Counted from the first letter of the stretch, positions 43,087-50,987 are shown. The stretch: DNA of 64,000 nt from Microbacterium sp. HD4P20 (GCF_019449275.2 NZ_JAHZQZ020000022.1:310001-374000); one strand, 5' to 3'. Made by a program: numbers and translations. The notes: a model not told the origin generated them from the sequence alone.

Positions 43087-43695
43087 TCAGGGGCGCAGCG
43101 CGCGGGTGATGTCGCGGGCGACGCGGTCGAGGTCCGACGACAGCTCGTCGACGAGGGAAGCGGCGAGGTCGCCGCCTCTAGCGACGTGAGTGCGCAGGTC
43201 GCTGCGCACTCGCGCACGGAACTCGTTCACGGCGGCGTCGGCCCGCTGCAGCTGTTCGCGGGCCAGGACCCGCGGGTCGTCGTCGCGGGACGGCCGCGGC
43301 GCGTGAGCGCGCTCGTCCGTGGTCGCGGCGGCCAGGTCCGCGCGGAGGCTCTTCATCGCTTCGCGCACGCTTCCGCGCACTTCGTCGGCGATGAGGCGAA
43401 CGGAGTCGGCGAGGCCGGCCTCGATGCCCTCGAGCTCTCCAGAACGGGACTCGACTTCGGCGTGACCGGCTTCGGTGATGGCATAGACGGTCTTGCGGCC
43501 GTCGACGGACTTGGACACGAGGCCCTCCTCCTCCAGCTTCGACAGGCGCGGATAGATCGTGCCGGCGCTGGGGGTGTAGGTGCCGCCGGTGCGATCCGAC
43601 AGCGCCTGCATGATGTCGTACCCGTGCCGTGGGCCCTCATCGAGCAGATTCAGCAGATACAGGCGCAGGTCGCCGTGAGAGAAGACCGGGGTCAT
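43087..43695 (-). CDS. PadR family transcriptional regulator
   Basis: This 202-residue protein starts at ATG 43695, seven bases after GGAGGA; ATG 43701 is too close to that site. The winged-helix domain has LLDEGPRHGYDIMQALSDRT and PSAGTIYPRLSKLEEEGLV, and then a long C-terminal helical domain rich in Arg/Asp/Ala follows. The start overlaps the DUF4097 stop by one base, so both are one operon. Two CGATATATCG palindromes ahead of the operon are its probable binding sites. Confidence 0.92.
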   Translation of the reverse strand: MTPVFSHGDLRLYLLNLLDEGPRHGYDIMQALSDRTGGTYTPSAGTIYPRLSKLEEEGLVSKSVDGRKTVYAITEAGHAEVESRSGELEGIEAGLADSVRLIADEVRGSVREAMKSLRADLAAATTDERAHAPRPSRDDDPRVLAREQLQRADAAVNEFRARVRSDLRTHVARGGDLAASLVDELSSDLDRVARDITRALRP

Positions 43696-44582
43696 CACCA
43701 TTCCTCCTCATCCACGCCGGCCGCCGCGTCCGCGTCAGCCGGAGGCGGCGTGGGGACCGCGGCTTGCGCCGCGCGGCGCAGCACCGTCACATCAGCCGAC
43801 ACGGTGTTGACCCGCACGTCGGCGAAATTGCCGCTGAGCTCACCGGCCGCACCGGCGAAGTTCGTCGTCGGGCCGGCACCGCGGCCCGACCGCACTTCGC
43901 CGTCGACCTGGACCCGGCCGCTCACGCTGCGGATCACGTAGTTCGCCGGGTAGCCGTCGTCCAGGCGGACGGTGGCGTTGCCGCTCACGGTGTTGAGGTT
44001 GACGCTGCTCGTGTCTCCGGCGGAGTCCACGAGCATGGCGCCTGACACGGTGTCGATGGACGCCCTGCTCAGAGCGCCGGTGGCGGCGATGTCACCCGAC
44101 ACGCTGTTCGCGCTCAGTGACCCTTCGAGGCCCCGCACCTGCACGTCGCCCGACACGGCGTTGACCCGGAGGTCGCCGGTGAGGCCGTCCACGATGATGT
44201 CGCCCGAGACGGTGTTGAGCGAGGTGTCGCTGCGCAATCCCGACACGAGCGCGCTCGCGCTGACCACACCCAGATTGAGGGCGACGGCGCGGGGCACCGC
44301 CACGCTGATCTCGGCGCGCGGTCCGCCGGCGCCGAAGTTGCGGAACACCTCGAGGAAGTTGTCCCAGCGCAGTTGAGGATGGTCGATCTCGAGCAGATCG
44401 CCGTTCATCTCGATGCGCAGGTCCTTGACAGTGACGCTGTGCACTTCGATGCGGGCGCCGGGTTCATCGTGGGCGATGACGTCGATCTGGCCGGCGACAA
44501 GGCCGACTTTGAGGGAGCGCACGTTCTCGATGTCGATCACGCGCGTCTCTCCGGGATGGATGATCCACTTCTCCAGAGTCAT
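43695..44582 (-). CDS. DUF4097 beta-strand repeat protein
   Basis: This 295-residue protein starts at ATG 44582 (MTLEKWIIHPGETRVIDIEN) after AGGAG. About six turns of a beta-helix are visible as repeats of the form N-x-VSGD: LNTVSGDIIV, VNAVSGDVQV, ANSVSGDIAA, IDTVSGAMLV, LNTVSGNATV. An Ala/Asp-rich tail ends DEEEW. It has no signal peptide or helix. Its coupling to PadR is typical of envelope-stress modules in actinobacteria and firmicutes. The function is unknown. Confidence 0.88.
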   Translation of the reverse strand: MTLEKWIIHPGETRVIDIENVRSLKVGLVAGQIDVIAHDEPGARIEVHSVTVKDLRIEMNGDLLEIDHPQLRWDNFLEVFRNFGAGGPRAEISVAVPRAVALNLGVVSASALVSGLRSDTSLNTVSGDIIVDGLTGDLRVNAVSGDVQVRGLEGSLSANSVSGDIAATGALSRASIDTVSGAMLVDSAGDTSSVNLNTVSGNATVRLDDGYPANYVIRSVSGRVQVDGEVRSGRGAGPTTNFAGAAGELSGNFADVRVNTVSADVTVLRRAAQAAVPTPPPADADAAAGVDEEEW

Positions 44583-44617
44583 GCTGCTACTCCTATCGTT
44601 TCTGAATTCGGCGGGAT

Positions 44618-44629
44618 GCGATATATCGC
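44618..44629. promoter_or_regulatory. PadR operator candidate 1
   Basis: GCGATATATCGC is a perfect 12-base palindrome about 36 bases before the DUF4097 start. Confidence 0.7.
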
Positions 44630-44647
44630 GTGAGGGTGAGTCTAACA

Positions 44648-44657
44648 CGATATATCG
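44648..44657. promoter_or_regulatory. PadR operator candidate 2
   Basis: CGATATATCG, a perfect ten-base palindrome identical to the core of site 1. The centres are 29 bases apart, close to three helical turns. Autoregulation by the PadR protein of this operon is inferred. Confidence 0.7.
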
Positions 44658-44687
44658 CGAGACGGAGAGGATGGATCGGCTTCCCAT

Positions 44688-44718
44688 TTGACATTGACGC
44701 AGCGTCAACCTCTAGCGT
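44688..44718 (+). promoter_or_regulatory. MerR-type promoter with 19-base spacer
   Basis: TTGACA and TAGCGT are separated by 19 bases, the over-long spacer typical of MerR-activated promoters. The spacer begins with TTGACGCAGCGTCAA (44694-44708), a perfect 15-base palindrome. The start would fall close to the ATG at 44726, so the transcript is probably leaderless. The TipA-like gene is thus autoregulated. Confidence 0.75.
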
Positions 44719-44725
44719 GAAGCGC

Positions 44726-45505
44726 ATGGAAGAGAACGAGTGGTCGATCCAGCAGATCGCCAAGCTCGCCGGAACGACGAGCCGCACCCTGCGGCACTAC
44801 GACGACATCGGCCTGCTTCGGCCGTCCAGCATCGGCCACAACGGCTACCGCTACTACGACCAGGCCGCGCTCGTGCGCCTGCAACGCATCCTGCTGCTGC
44901 GCGAACTCGGGCTCGGTCTGCCGCAGATCACGGACGTGCTCCAGCGCGAGGCATCCGAAGAACACGCCCTGCAGAGCCACCTCGCGTGGCTGCGGCAGGA
45001 GCAGGACCGGCTGGCGCGACAGATCGCGTCGGTCGAAACCACGATCACTGCACTGAGAGGAGGTGAACGATTGATGGCAGAGAACATGTTCGACGGCTTC
45101 GACCACACCCAGTACAAGGCGGAGGTCGAGGGGCGCTGGGGCAAGAAGGCTTACGCAGACAGCGACCGCTGGTGGCGCTCGATGAGCGCCGATGAGAAGG
45201 CCGCATGGCAGCAGCGGGTATCCGACCTCGGCCGCGACTGGATCGCGGCAGCCGAGGCGGGCATCGCCCCCGACAGTGACGAGGCGCAGGCCCTGGCCGA
45301 GCGTCACGTGGACTGGCTGACCGGCGTGCCCGGCACGCCCGCCGCGGTCCCGGGCGGAGACGTCAAGGGCTACGTCATCGGTCTCGGCGAGATGTACGTG
45401 GCCGACGAGCGTTTCGGCGCGAATTACGCGACGAGCGACGGCGGCACCGCCGGTGCCGAGTTCGTACGTGACGCGCTCCGCGTCTACGCAGAGGCGAACC
45501 TCTAG
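44726..45505 (+). CDS. TipA-like MerR family regulator
   Basis: This 259-residue protein starts at ATG 44726. The MerR winged helix reads WSIQQIAKLAGTTSRTLRHY followed by YDDIGLLRPS; a coiled-coil stretch rich in Gln/Arg/Glu (about residues 80-110) follows. The C-terminal domain has the TipAS pattern, with DGFDHTQYKAEVEGRWGKKA and DRWWRSMSADEKAAWQQRV. In TipA this domain binds thiopeptide antibiotics covalently and switches on transcription; the ligand here is not known. An internal ATG near 45074 after AGGAGGTGA might give the short TipAS form on its own. Confidence 0.92.
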   Translation: MEENEWSIQQIAKLAGTTSRTLRHYDDIGLLRPSSIGHNGYRYYDQAALVRLQRILLLRELGLGLPQITDVLQREASEEHALQSHLAWLRQEQDRLARQIASVETTITALRGGERLMAENMFDGFDHTQYKAEVEGRWGKKAYADSDRWWRSMSADEKAAWQQRVSDLGRDWIAAAEAGIAPDSDEAQALAERHVDWLTGVPGTPAAVPGGDVKGYVIGLGEMYVADERFGANYATSDGGTAGAEFVRDALRVYAEANL

Positions 45506-45529
45506 CCCGCACACCGGGTGACAAACGAG

Positions 45530-45562
45530 CGGATGCCGCGGCCGATGTGGCCGCGGCATCCG
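45530..45562. terminator. Bidirectional hairpin terminator
   Basis: CGGATGCCGCGGCC and its perfect complement form a 14-base-pair stem with a five-base loop in the convergent gap between the MerR gene and the small hydrophobic protein. Confidence 0.8.
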
Positions 45563-45586
45563 TCATTCGGTCTGCGGGGTCGGACG

Positions 45587-45751
45587 TCAGGTGTTCCGGC
45601 TCCCGCTGATGACCCTGAACAGGAACGCGATGAGCGCGATCACTCCGACGATGAGCGCCACCCACAGCAGCCAGCTCAGTGCCGAGTTGAGGCCGCCGAC
45701 GATCGCGAGGATGATCGCGACGACGATGATGATGATCAAGGCGAGGTTCAT
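45587..45751 (-). CDS. Small hydrophobic membrane protein (two helices)
   Basis: This 54-residue protein starts at ATG 45751 (MNLALIIIIVVAIILAIVGG) six bases after AAGGAGAA. Two hydrophobic helices are joined by a short Leu-Asn-Ser turn, and the tail is FRVISGSRNT. It resembles the 52-residue protein at 29940-30098. The function is unknown. The 187 bases upstream of it hold nothing that I can support. Confidence 0.7.
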   Translation of the reverse strand: MNLALIIIIVVAIILAIVGGLNSALSWLLWVALIVGVIALIAFLFRVISGSRNT

Positions 45752-45938
45752 GGAGGTTCTCCTTCTCCGTCGTCGATGCGCGGGGTAGCGCACCGGATGC
45801 CTCATGGGCACGCTCCGAGCTTGGCACTGCGCGGAGTGTCGGGCGTAGGGGGTTGACGCGGTTCCCGCGCCAGTGATAGGTCGCGGAGATCGCCGCAGAT
45901 GCGTCATCGCGGTGCACATCCGCAGGGGGATCAGGGCC

Positions 45939-46526
45939 TCATGGCGCCCGCTGCAGCTCCTCGTCGACCGGACACTCAGCGGAATCTTCGGGGCTGCCCG
46001 GCTCGAGGCCGTCGAGATACTCCAGGCATCCTCCGAGGACGGGGACTTCCTCGACGGTTCCCGCGGATTGGCCGGCTTGGAAGTACATCTCCACCATCGA
46101 TCCGGGGATCGCGTCGAGGCCTTCGATCACCGGCGGATCCTGGAGCCATGGGTAGTCCCCGAAACTCACCGTCGACTCAGCCGGGATGAGGATCTCGAGG
46201 TTCGTGCCTGAGGACTCGCCCACCACGATGTGAAGCATGTGTTCATCATCGGTGTTGTTGACGATGGCGGCGATGAGGCTCCCCTCCGTCCCAGCTTCGT
46301 TGGCGACGACCAGGACGTTGCGCACGGCGAGCGGACCGACTCCCTCGATGTTCACGCCATCGCCAGACGAGAAGCGATAGACGTCGGGGTCGGCAGGAAA
46401 TCGAACCTGCCCGAGCTCCCCGGCGAATCCACACCCGGTGATCCCCAGCAGGACCGCGCCGACCGCGGAAACCGCAGCAAGCCGTCGAGCGAAATGTCCT
46501 TCACGTTGCACGAGTCGCTCCTCCAT
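45939..46526 (-). CDS. Lipoprotein of unknown function
   Basis: This protein of about 195 residues starts at ATG 46526 (MEERLVQREGHFARR), about eight bases after AGGTGG; a GTG four codons upstream is the alternative. The lipobox is LGITGC after a single hydrophobic helix. The mature part includes VRNVLVVANEAGTEGSLIAA, NNTDDEHMLHIVVG and a Cys pair near the C-terminus (GGCLEYL, AECPVDEEL). The order of strands resembles small copper-chaperone-like or Ig-like exported proteins of actinobacteria, but no metal motif is evident. Confidence 0.75.
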   Translation of the reverse strand: MEERLVQREGHFARRLAAVSAVGAVLLGITGCGFAGELGQVRFPADPDVYRFSSGDGVNIEGVGPLAVRNVLVVANEAGTEGSLIAAIVNNTDDEHMLHIVVGESSGTNLEILIPAESTVSFGDYPWLQDPPVIEGLDAIPGSMVEMYFQAGQSAGTVEEVPVLGGCLEYLDGLEPGSPEDSAECPVDEELQRAP

Positions 46527-46541
46527 GGGGTCATCCACCTG

Positions 46542-46700
46542 TCAGCGGTAGAACGGATAGTCCGGGTGCCGGGTGATCGAGGTGATCGCATCCACCGGAA
46601 TGAGGGTGATCTCTTGGCCGATCCCGGGGAATCCCCTGAGGCGACCTCCAAGAACCGCCCCTTGCGGTCGGTCGCGTCGATGAGCAGGTCAGCTCCCGAG
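46542..46700 (-). pseudogene. Relic of a PRC-barrel domain gene
   Basis: On the minus strand one frame reads ADLLIDATDRKGRFLEVASG and a second, one base away, continues GFPGIGQEITLIPVDAITSI and ends TRHPDYPFYR-stop. Joined, they match the end of a PRC-barrel domain (…RFLEVASGG-x-GIG-x-x-x-x-LIPVDA-I…). The shift falls at a run of four G, so loss of one base explains it. The N-terminal part is missing and its place is taken by a terminator hairpin. No start codon or site is evident. Confidence 0.6.
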
Positions 46701-46726
46701 ACGGAGGCGTACCTCCGCCTCGGGAG
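46693..46726. terminator. Hairpin terminator after the YrzE-like membrane gene
   Basis: CTCCCGAG-A-CGGAGG and CCTCCG-C-CTCGGGAG pair around a four-base loop with one mismatch. It lies 20 bases after the stop of the gene at 46746-47411. Confidence 0.75.
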
Positions 46727-46745
46727 TGCCCATGGGATCTCAGGG

Positions 46746-47411
46746 TCAGGGCTGCGTGCGCGAGTAAGTCGTCACCCGCTCCGAGCGGGTAATGACCGTG
46801 CGCGCCCCGAGCAGGCCGCTGCCGGCTGCGACGGCGGCACCCAGCAGCATGCCCACGAACGTCCACCACACTGCCGGCTGCGCGTCTTCCGCAGCCTCTT
46901 CCGCCTGCTGTTGCGCGTTCTCGACGTCCTGCTCGTCGACGTTCTCCTGAACGTCTTGCACGATCTCGCTCACGTCGCCCTGGCCGAGGTCCACGACCTG
47001 ACCGAGGGCGCCACTGACCGCACCGAGCGCACTGGCGCTGAGCCAAACCGTCAGCACCAGGGCCGCCACCAGCGACGTCGCCCAGGTGAGGAATCCGTGG
47101 AGGAGGCCGCTGCGCACGGCGAGGGCGCCGGCGACGAAGCCCGCGGCGGCGAGGGCCAGTGCCAACGCCACGATGCTCCAGATCCCCGCGCCGACCCCTG
47201 CGCCCGTCAGTCCGATCCCCGCGGTGACCAGTGACAGCAGCACGGTCACCGCGAGGAACGTCACCACGCCGGCGAAAATCGCTCCCCACGAGACGTTGGC
47301 AGTGCTGCCGCGCCGATCGGTGCCGACCAGCGCCTCCTTCGTGTTCTGATCCTCAGCGCGGGTGGTGCGGGTGGTCGCGACGGTGTGGTCGTTCGGAGAG
47401 TTCATAGACAT
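46746..47411 (-). CDS. Four-helix membrane protein of the YrzE/TIGR04086-like type
   Basis: This 221-residue protein starts at ATG 47411 (MSMNSPNDHTVATTR), eight bases after AAAGGAA. A polar N-terminus precedes SWGAIFAGVVTFLAVTVLLS and two further helices. A Gln/Glu/Asp-rich segment (about residues 140-175) and a last helix follow. The segment VSWGAIFAGVVT is typical of a small family of stress-related membrane proteins. It lies upstream of a PRC-barrel relic on the same strand. The role is unknown. Confidence 0.75.
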   Translation of the reverse strand: MSMNSPNDHTVATTRTTRAEDQNTKEALVGTDRRGSTANVSWGAIFAGVVTFLAVTVLLSLVTAGIGLTGAGVGAGIWSIVALALALAAAGFVAGALAVRSGLLHGFLTWATSLVAALVLTVWLSASALGAVSGALGQVVDLGQGDVSEIVQDVQENVDEQDVENAQQQAEEAAEDAQPAVWWTFVGMLLGAAVAAGSGLLGARTVITRSERVTTYSRTQP

Positions 47412-47633
47412 GATCTGTTCCTTTCAGTGACAGCTCCCGGGCCCCGTCATCGGGCAGACTCCGGTAGACATCGGCTGGATGGGCACGCCGAGCCGGCATG
47501 ATGTCCCGGACGGGGGCTACTGTCACGTGCTCTTCAATTGGCATCCCGGCTGTCTGCCGGTGCTCTCTCGGGGGACAGTGCCCCCACGGGCAGTCTCCGT
47601 TTCGGACGATGACGAGAACGAACGAACTGCTGC

Positions 47634-47659
47634 CTGACCGACGATTGTCGGTCGGTCAG
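47634..47659. promoter_or_regulatory. Inverted repeat CTGACCGAC-N8-GTCGGTCAG
   Basis: Perfect nine-base arms around GATTGTCG. The spacing and sequence suit a dimeric repressor site of the TetR kind, but no such gene is adjacent. It lies about 170 bases ahead of the SDR gene. Confidence 0.5.
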
Positions 47660-47704
47660 CGTCACTCGACCCCCTGGCTATGCTTCGGAAGAACTGATAT
47701 AGCG

Positions 47705-47734
47705 GTCAGGGCCAGAGCAGTCAGGGCCAGAGCA
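47705..47734. repeat. Tandem 15-base repeat
   Basis: GTCAGGGCCAGAGCA occurs twice in direct succession, followed by a decayed third start (GGCAGGCCA). Confidence 0.7.
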
Positions 47735-47827
47735 GGCAGGCCACCGGACCCGGCGGCCGGGGTAGTGGCGAGCCGTGAGTCTGTCAACCCCCGTGAACCC
47801 GGTGGTGCGCGCACGTAACGTCGCGGC

Positions 47828-48715
47828 ATGGCCACCTCTGAGTCCACCGACCCCACCGAGAAGCACCACAGCGGCGGATTCCCGCCCCAGCAGCAGGAGC
47901 AGCCCGGTCTCACCGGTGAGACCCACCCCGAGCCCGACCACGGTGAACGCTCGTACCGCGGCTCGCTCAAGCTCAGTGAGCGGCGCACCCTCATCACGGG
48001 TGGCGACTCCGGAATCGGCCGCGCGGTGGCGATCGCGTTCGCCCGCGAGGGCGCCGACGTCGCGCTGACGTACATGCCCGAGGAGAAGGAAGACGCCGAC
48101 AACACCGTGCGGTGGGTCACCGAGGCAGGCATGCGGGCGCTCGCGCTCGAGGGTGATCTGCGCGAGGAGTCGTTCTGTGCCGAGATCGTCGACCGCACGG
48201 TCTCCGAGCTCGGCGGACTCGACGTTCTGGTGCTGAATGCGGCCTATCAGAAGGACCGCGACGGCGTCGACAAACTCGAGACGGCGGAGTTCGATCGCGT
48301 CTTCCGCACCAACCTCTATGCCCAGCTCTTCACCGCCCGTGCCGCCATCCCGCACCTGAAGCCGGGGTCGTCGATCATCGTCACGACGTCGATCCAGGCG
48401 TTCGACCCGTCTCCGGGACTCATCGACTACGCGATGACCAAAGCCGCGCAGGTCGCGTTCGTCAAGGCGCTCGCCCAGGATCTCGGGTCGAAGGGGATTC
48501 GCGTGAACGGTGTGGCTCCCGGTCCGATCTGGACGCCGCTCATCCCCGCTACGGGCTGGGATCAGGAGCGCCTCGACAGCTTCGGCGCCGACACGCCTCT
48601 CGGGCGGGCCGGGCAGCCGGCCGAACTCGCCGGCGCCTACGTCTATCTCGCGAGCGAGGACGCGTCGTACGTCTCTGGCGCGATCCTGCCGGTCACCGGC
48701 GGCAAAGGACTCTGA
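47828..48715 (+). CDS. SDR family oxidoreductase (general stress type)
   Basis: This 295-residue protein starts at ATG 47828. A 45-residue polar N-terminal extension rich in Pro/Glu/His precedes the Rossmann fold. The NAD(P) motif is LITGGDSGIGRAVA, LNAAYQ replaces the usual NNAG, the catalytic Ser is in IVTTSIQAF and the Tyr/Lys pair in IDYAMTKAAQV. APGPIWTPL follows. This pattern is that of the YhdF/YhxC general-stress dehydrogenases of Gram-positive bacteria. The substrate is unknown. Confidence 0.92.
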   Translation: MATSESTDPTEKHHSGGFPPQQQEQPGLTGETHPEPDHGERSYRGSLKLSERRTLITGGDSGIGRAVAIAFAREGADVALTYMPEEKEDADNTVRWVTEAGMRALALEGDLREESFCAEIVDRTVSELGGLDVLVLNAAYQKDRDGVDKLETAEFDRVFRTNLYAQLFTARAAIPHLKPGSSIIVTTSIQAFDPSPGLIDYAMTKAAQVAFVKALAQDLGSKGIRVNGVAPGPIWTPLIPATGWDQERLDSFGADTPLGRAGQPAELAGAYVYLASEDASYVSGAILPVTGGKGL

Positions 48716-48766
48716 CGACGCGGTCGGAACCTCCGCGATATCGACGATGAAGGAAGGAACGGGGAA

Positions 48767-49033
48767 ATGCCCAAGGGACGCGGGTCGAATCTGAAGGACC
48801 GCGAGCTGTACGAGGAGCTCCGTGACGACGGAGCGTCCAAGGAGAAGGCAGCCCGCATCTCCAACGCCGCAGCCAGCCAGGGACGCAAGAAGGTCGGAAG
48901 CCGTGGCGGCAGCGCGCAGGACTACGAAGACCGCACCGTGCCAGAGCTGCGCAAGCGTGCAAAGGAACTCGGTCTCACGGGATACTCGGGCAAGAAGAAG
49001 TCCGAGCTGATCTCGATGCTGCGCAACCACTGA
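48767..49033 (+). CDS. Small Rho-N/SAP-like domain protein
   Basis: This 88-residue basic protein starts at ATG 48767 after GAAGGAAGG. The N-terminal half KDRELYEELRDDGASKEKAA resembles small plasmid-stabilisation or ChaB-like stress proteins. The C-terminal half TVPELRKRAKELGLTGYSGK followed by KSELISMLRN is a Rho-N/SAP-like helix-extended-helix, a nucleic-acid-binding fold. It lies 51 bases after the SDR gene and may be co-transcribed with it. Confidence 0.85.
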   Translation: MPKGRGSNLKDRELYEELRDDGASKEKAARISNAAASQGRKKVGSRGGSAQDYEDRTVPELRKRAKELGLTGYSGKKKSELISMLRNH

Positions 49034-49104
49034 CCCGCGCGACCACGGACCTGGCACAAGCTCGGTGTTCCCCGCTGGACGGGGCTGAAGGATGAGGGGG
49101 ACGG

Positions 49105-50088
49105 ATGCCGAGACTCGCGCGCGTCCGCCCGTACGACGACCCCGGCTTCCGGCGGGTGCGCGCCGGTTCGGGTTTTCGCTACGTCGATGGGAAGGGCCGG
49201 ACACCACCGCGGCGGCATCTCGAGCGCATTCGTGCGCTGGTGATCCCGCCCGCGTGGGAGGACGTCTGGATCAGTGTCAGGCCGGATGGTCACATCCAGG
49301 CCGTGGGCATCGACGACGCCGGCCGGAGGCAATACCTGTACCACGAGGTGTGGACCGCCAAGCGTGATCGGGGCAAGTTCGCGCGGGCGCTCGCGCTCGC
49401 CGAGAGCCTGCCTCGGGCCCGCGCCCGCGTGACGACGCTGCTTCGCCACTCGTCACTCGATCGCGAGCACGTCCTCGCCGTGTCGTTCCGTCTGCTGGAT
49501 CAGGCCGCACCCCGCATCGGCGCCGAACGGTATCTCGTGCGCCACGGCAGTCGCGGTCTGACAACGCTGCAGCGTCGGCATGCCACCGTGGACGAGTCCC
49601 TGGTCACCCTGTCGTTCCCGGGCAAGAGCGGGCAGCGCCAGCGGCTCGAGATCGACGACGAGGACCTCGCGCGGTCGATGGAGGTGCTGGTCATCGGGCG
49701 TCCGCGCTCGCCGCTGCTCGCTTGGTCGCGAGGTCGGCGCCGCGTGCCGCTGACCGCAACCGAAGTGAACGAGTATGTACGGTCGCTGACCGGCCAGAAA
49801 TTCACGGCGAAGGACTTCCGGACGCTTCGCGGCACGATCCTGGCGGCCGAGGCCCTCGCCCGGATCGGCACGGTCGACACCGAACGCGACCGCAAGCGCG
49901 CCGAGGCGCTGGCGGTGAGGGTGACTTCCGAGGCCCTCGGCAACACCCCTTCCGTCGCCCGGGGCTCATACATCGACCCGCGCGTCTTCACGAGGTATCG
50001 CGACGGCCATCTGCTCGATCTGTCGATCGCGCCTGAGTCGGCCATTCGCCAACTGCTGCGACCCGGACCGGGCGTCCGCGGTCGTTGA
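49105..50088 (+). CDS. DNA topoisomerase IB
   Basis: This 327-residue protein starts at ATG 49105 after GGATGAGGGGG. It is a compact bacterial/poxvirus-type IB enzyme. The N-terminal RVRAGSGFRYVDGKGR and VIPPAWEDVWI are followed by catalytic residues in GAERYLVRHGSRGLTTL, TAKDFRTLRGT and the nucleophile Tyr289 in RGSYIDPRV. It relaxes supercoils by a 3'-phosphotyrosine intermediate without ATP. It stands after the small nucleic-acid-binding protein, suggesting a stress island with the SDR gene. Confidence 0.94.
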   Translation: MPRLARVRPYDDPGFRRVRAGSGFRYVDGKGRTPPRRHLERIRALVIPPAWEDVWISVRPDGHIQAVGIDDAGRRQYLYHEVWTAKRDRGKFARALALAESLPRARARVTTLLRHSSLDREHVLAVSFRLLDQAAPRIGAERYLVRHGSRGLTTLQRRHATVDESLVTLSFPGKSGQRQRLEIDDEDLARSMEVLVIGRPRSPLLAWSRGRRRVPLTATEVNEYVRSLTGQKFTAKDFRTLRGTILAAEALARIGTVDTERDRKRAEALAVRVTSEALGNTPSVARGSYIDPRVFTRYRDGHLLDLSIAPESAIRQLLRPGPGVRGR

Positions 50089-50120
50089 GCGAAGGGCGCT
50101 CTGGCGCCCGAGACGAAACG
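50083..50120. repeat. Intergenic repeat element, copy B
   Basis: CGTTGAGCGA and GAGACGAAACG, as in the copy at 14600-14631, enclose a perfect GGGCGC-TCTG-GCGCCC hairpin. It overlaps the topoisomerase stop codon and lies ahead of crcB, so it probably acts as the topoisomerase terminator. Confidence 0.65.
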
Positions 50121-50149
50121 CCCCGACCCCTGCGGGGTAGCGTGAATCC

Positions 50150-50563
50150 ATGCCGCAGCGGATCGACCAGCGCACCCTCGGGTACGTCATGGTCGGCGGA
50201 GCGATCGGCGTGCTGGCCCGTGCGGCCGTCGTCGGCCCGATGGGCGACGGCGCCGGCGTGCCGTGGGTGACGCTCGCGGTCAACGCGGCAGGCTCCTTGC
50301 TGCTGGGCATCGTCGTCGGGTGGCTCGACGACCGGCACCCGCCCACGCGAGCCTTCCTCGGCACGGGCGTGCTCGGCGGGTTCACCACCTACAGCGCCTT
50401 CGCGGTGCAGACGGCGCTGTGGATCAGCGCCCCGTGGCTCGCGATCGGGCTGGCCGGGGCATCCCTCGCCGCCGGAGTCGCCGGCGCGATCGTCGGGCTG
50501 TTCATCGGGCGCCGTATCGCCGATCGCCCCGGCGAGATCGAGGCACCGGAGGACGCCCGGTGA
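50150..50563 (+). CDS. crcB: Fluoride channel subunit CrcB/Fluc, first copy
   Basis: This 137-residue membrane protein starts at ATG 50150. Four hydrophobic helices carry the family motifs VNAAGSLLLG and TGVLGGFTTYSAFAVQT, the latter with the Phe/Ser/Thr residues lining the fluoride path. It exports fluoride passively. The GTGA overlap with a second crcB gene indicates a heterodimer of two oppositely oriented subunits, as known for paired fluc genes. Confidence 0.94.
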   Translation: MPQRIDQRTLGYVMVGGAIGVLARAAVVGPMGDGAGVPWVTLAVNAAGSLLLGIVVGWLDDRHPPTRAFLGTGVLGGFTTYSAFAVQTALWISAPWLAIGLAGASLAAGVAGAIVGLFIGRRIADRPGEIEAPEDAR

Positions 50564-50949
50564 GGGCGTGGTTGATGCTCGTCGTCGCCGTGAGCGGCGG
50601 CCTCGGCGCCGGGCTGCGGTACGTCGTCGACAGCAGGCTCACCCCGAGCGCCGGCAGCCGGTTCCCCGTGGGCATCCTGGTCGTGAACGTGTCGGGTTCG
50701 CTCGCTCTGGGACTGGTCACCGGCCTCGGCACCGTCGTCGCGCCCGACCTGTCGCTCGCGATCGGGCTGGGCTTGCTCGGCGGGTACACCACGTTCAGCA
50801 CGGTGGCGGTCGATACCGTGCTGCTCGCCGAACGACGACGGTGGCGGGATGCCGCGCTGAACCTCTTCGGCACACTCGCGCTCGCGGTGGCCGGAGCGGG
50901 AGTCGGTATCGCCGCCGGTACCGCGATCGCCGCGGCTCTAGGCCGCTGA
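50560..50949 (+). CDS. crcB: Fluoride channel subunit CrcB/Fluc, second copy
   Basis: This 129-residue membrane protein starts at GTG 50560 (VRAWLMLVVAVSGGLGAG). Four helices, VNVSGSLALG and LGLLGGYTTFSTVAVDT match the first copy. The two charged ends differ between the copies, consistent with opposite topology. Confidence 0.93.
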   Translation: MRAWLMLVVAVSGGLGAGLRYVVDSRLTPSAGSRFPVGILVVNVSGSLALGLVTGLGTVVAPDLSLAIGLGLLGGYTTFSTVAVDTVLLAERRRWRDAALNLFGTLALAVAGAGVGIAAGTAIAAALGR

Positions 50950-50969
50950 GCGTCGTGAAATACTGAAGC

Positions 50970-50987
50970 CGATACATCCCCGTATCG
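50970..50987. promoter_or_regulatory. Inverted repeat ahead of the RND gene
   Basis: CGATAC-ATCCCC-GTATCG has perfect six-base arms and lies 49 bases before the RND permease start. It may be an operator; no regulator gene is adjacent. Confidence 0.4.

Larger units (their letters stand above)
47412..47827. other. Intergenic region without a supported gene
   Basis: These 416 bases separate a leftward membrane protein gene from a rightward SDR gene. I see no convincing reading frame. They hold the inverted repeat at 47634-47659 and a tandem 15-base repeat at 47705-47734, so they probably carry both divergent promoters. Confidence 0.6.

Noticed and set aside
50089..50149. Fluoride riboswitch ahead of the crcB pair
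   Set aside because: The gap is only about 60 bases, holds a repeat element hairpin, and lacks the conserved riboswitch core.
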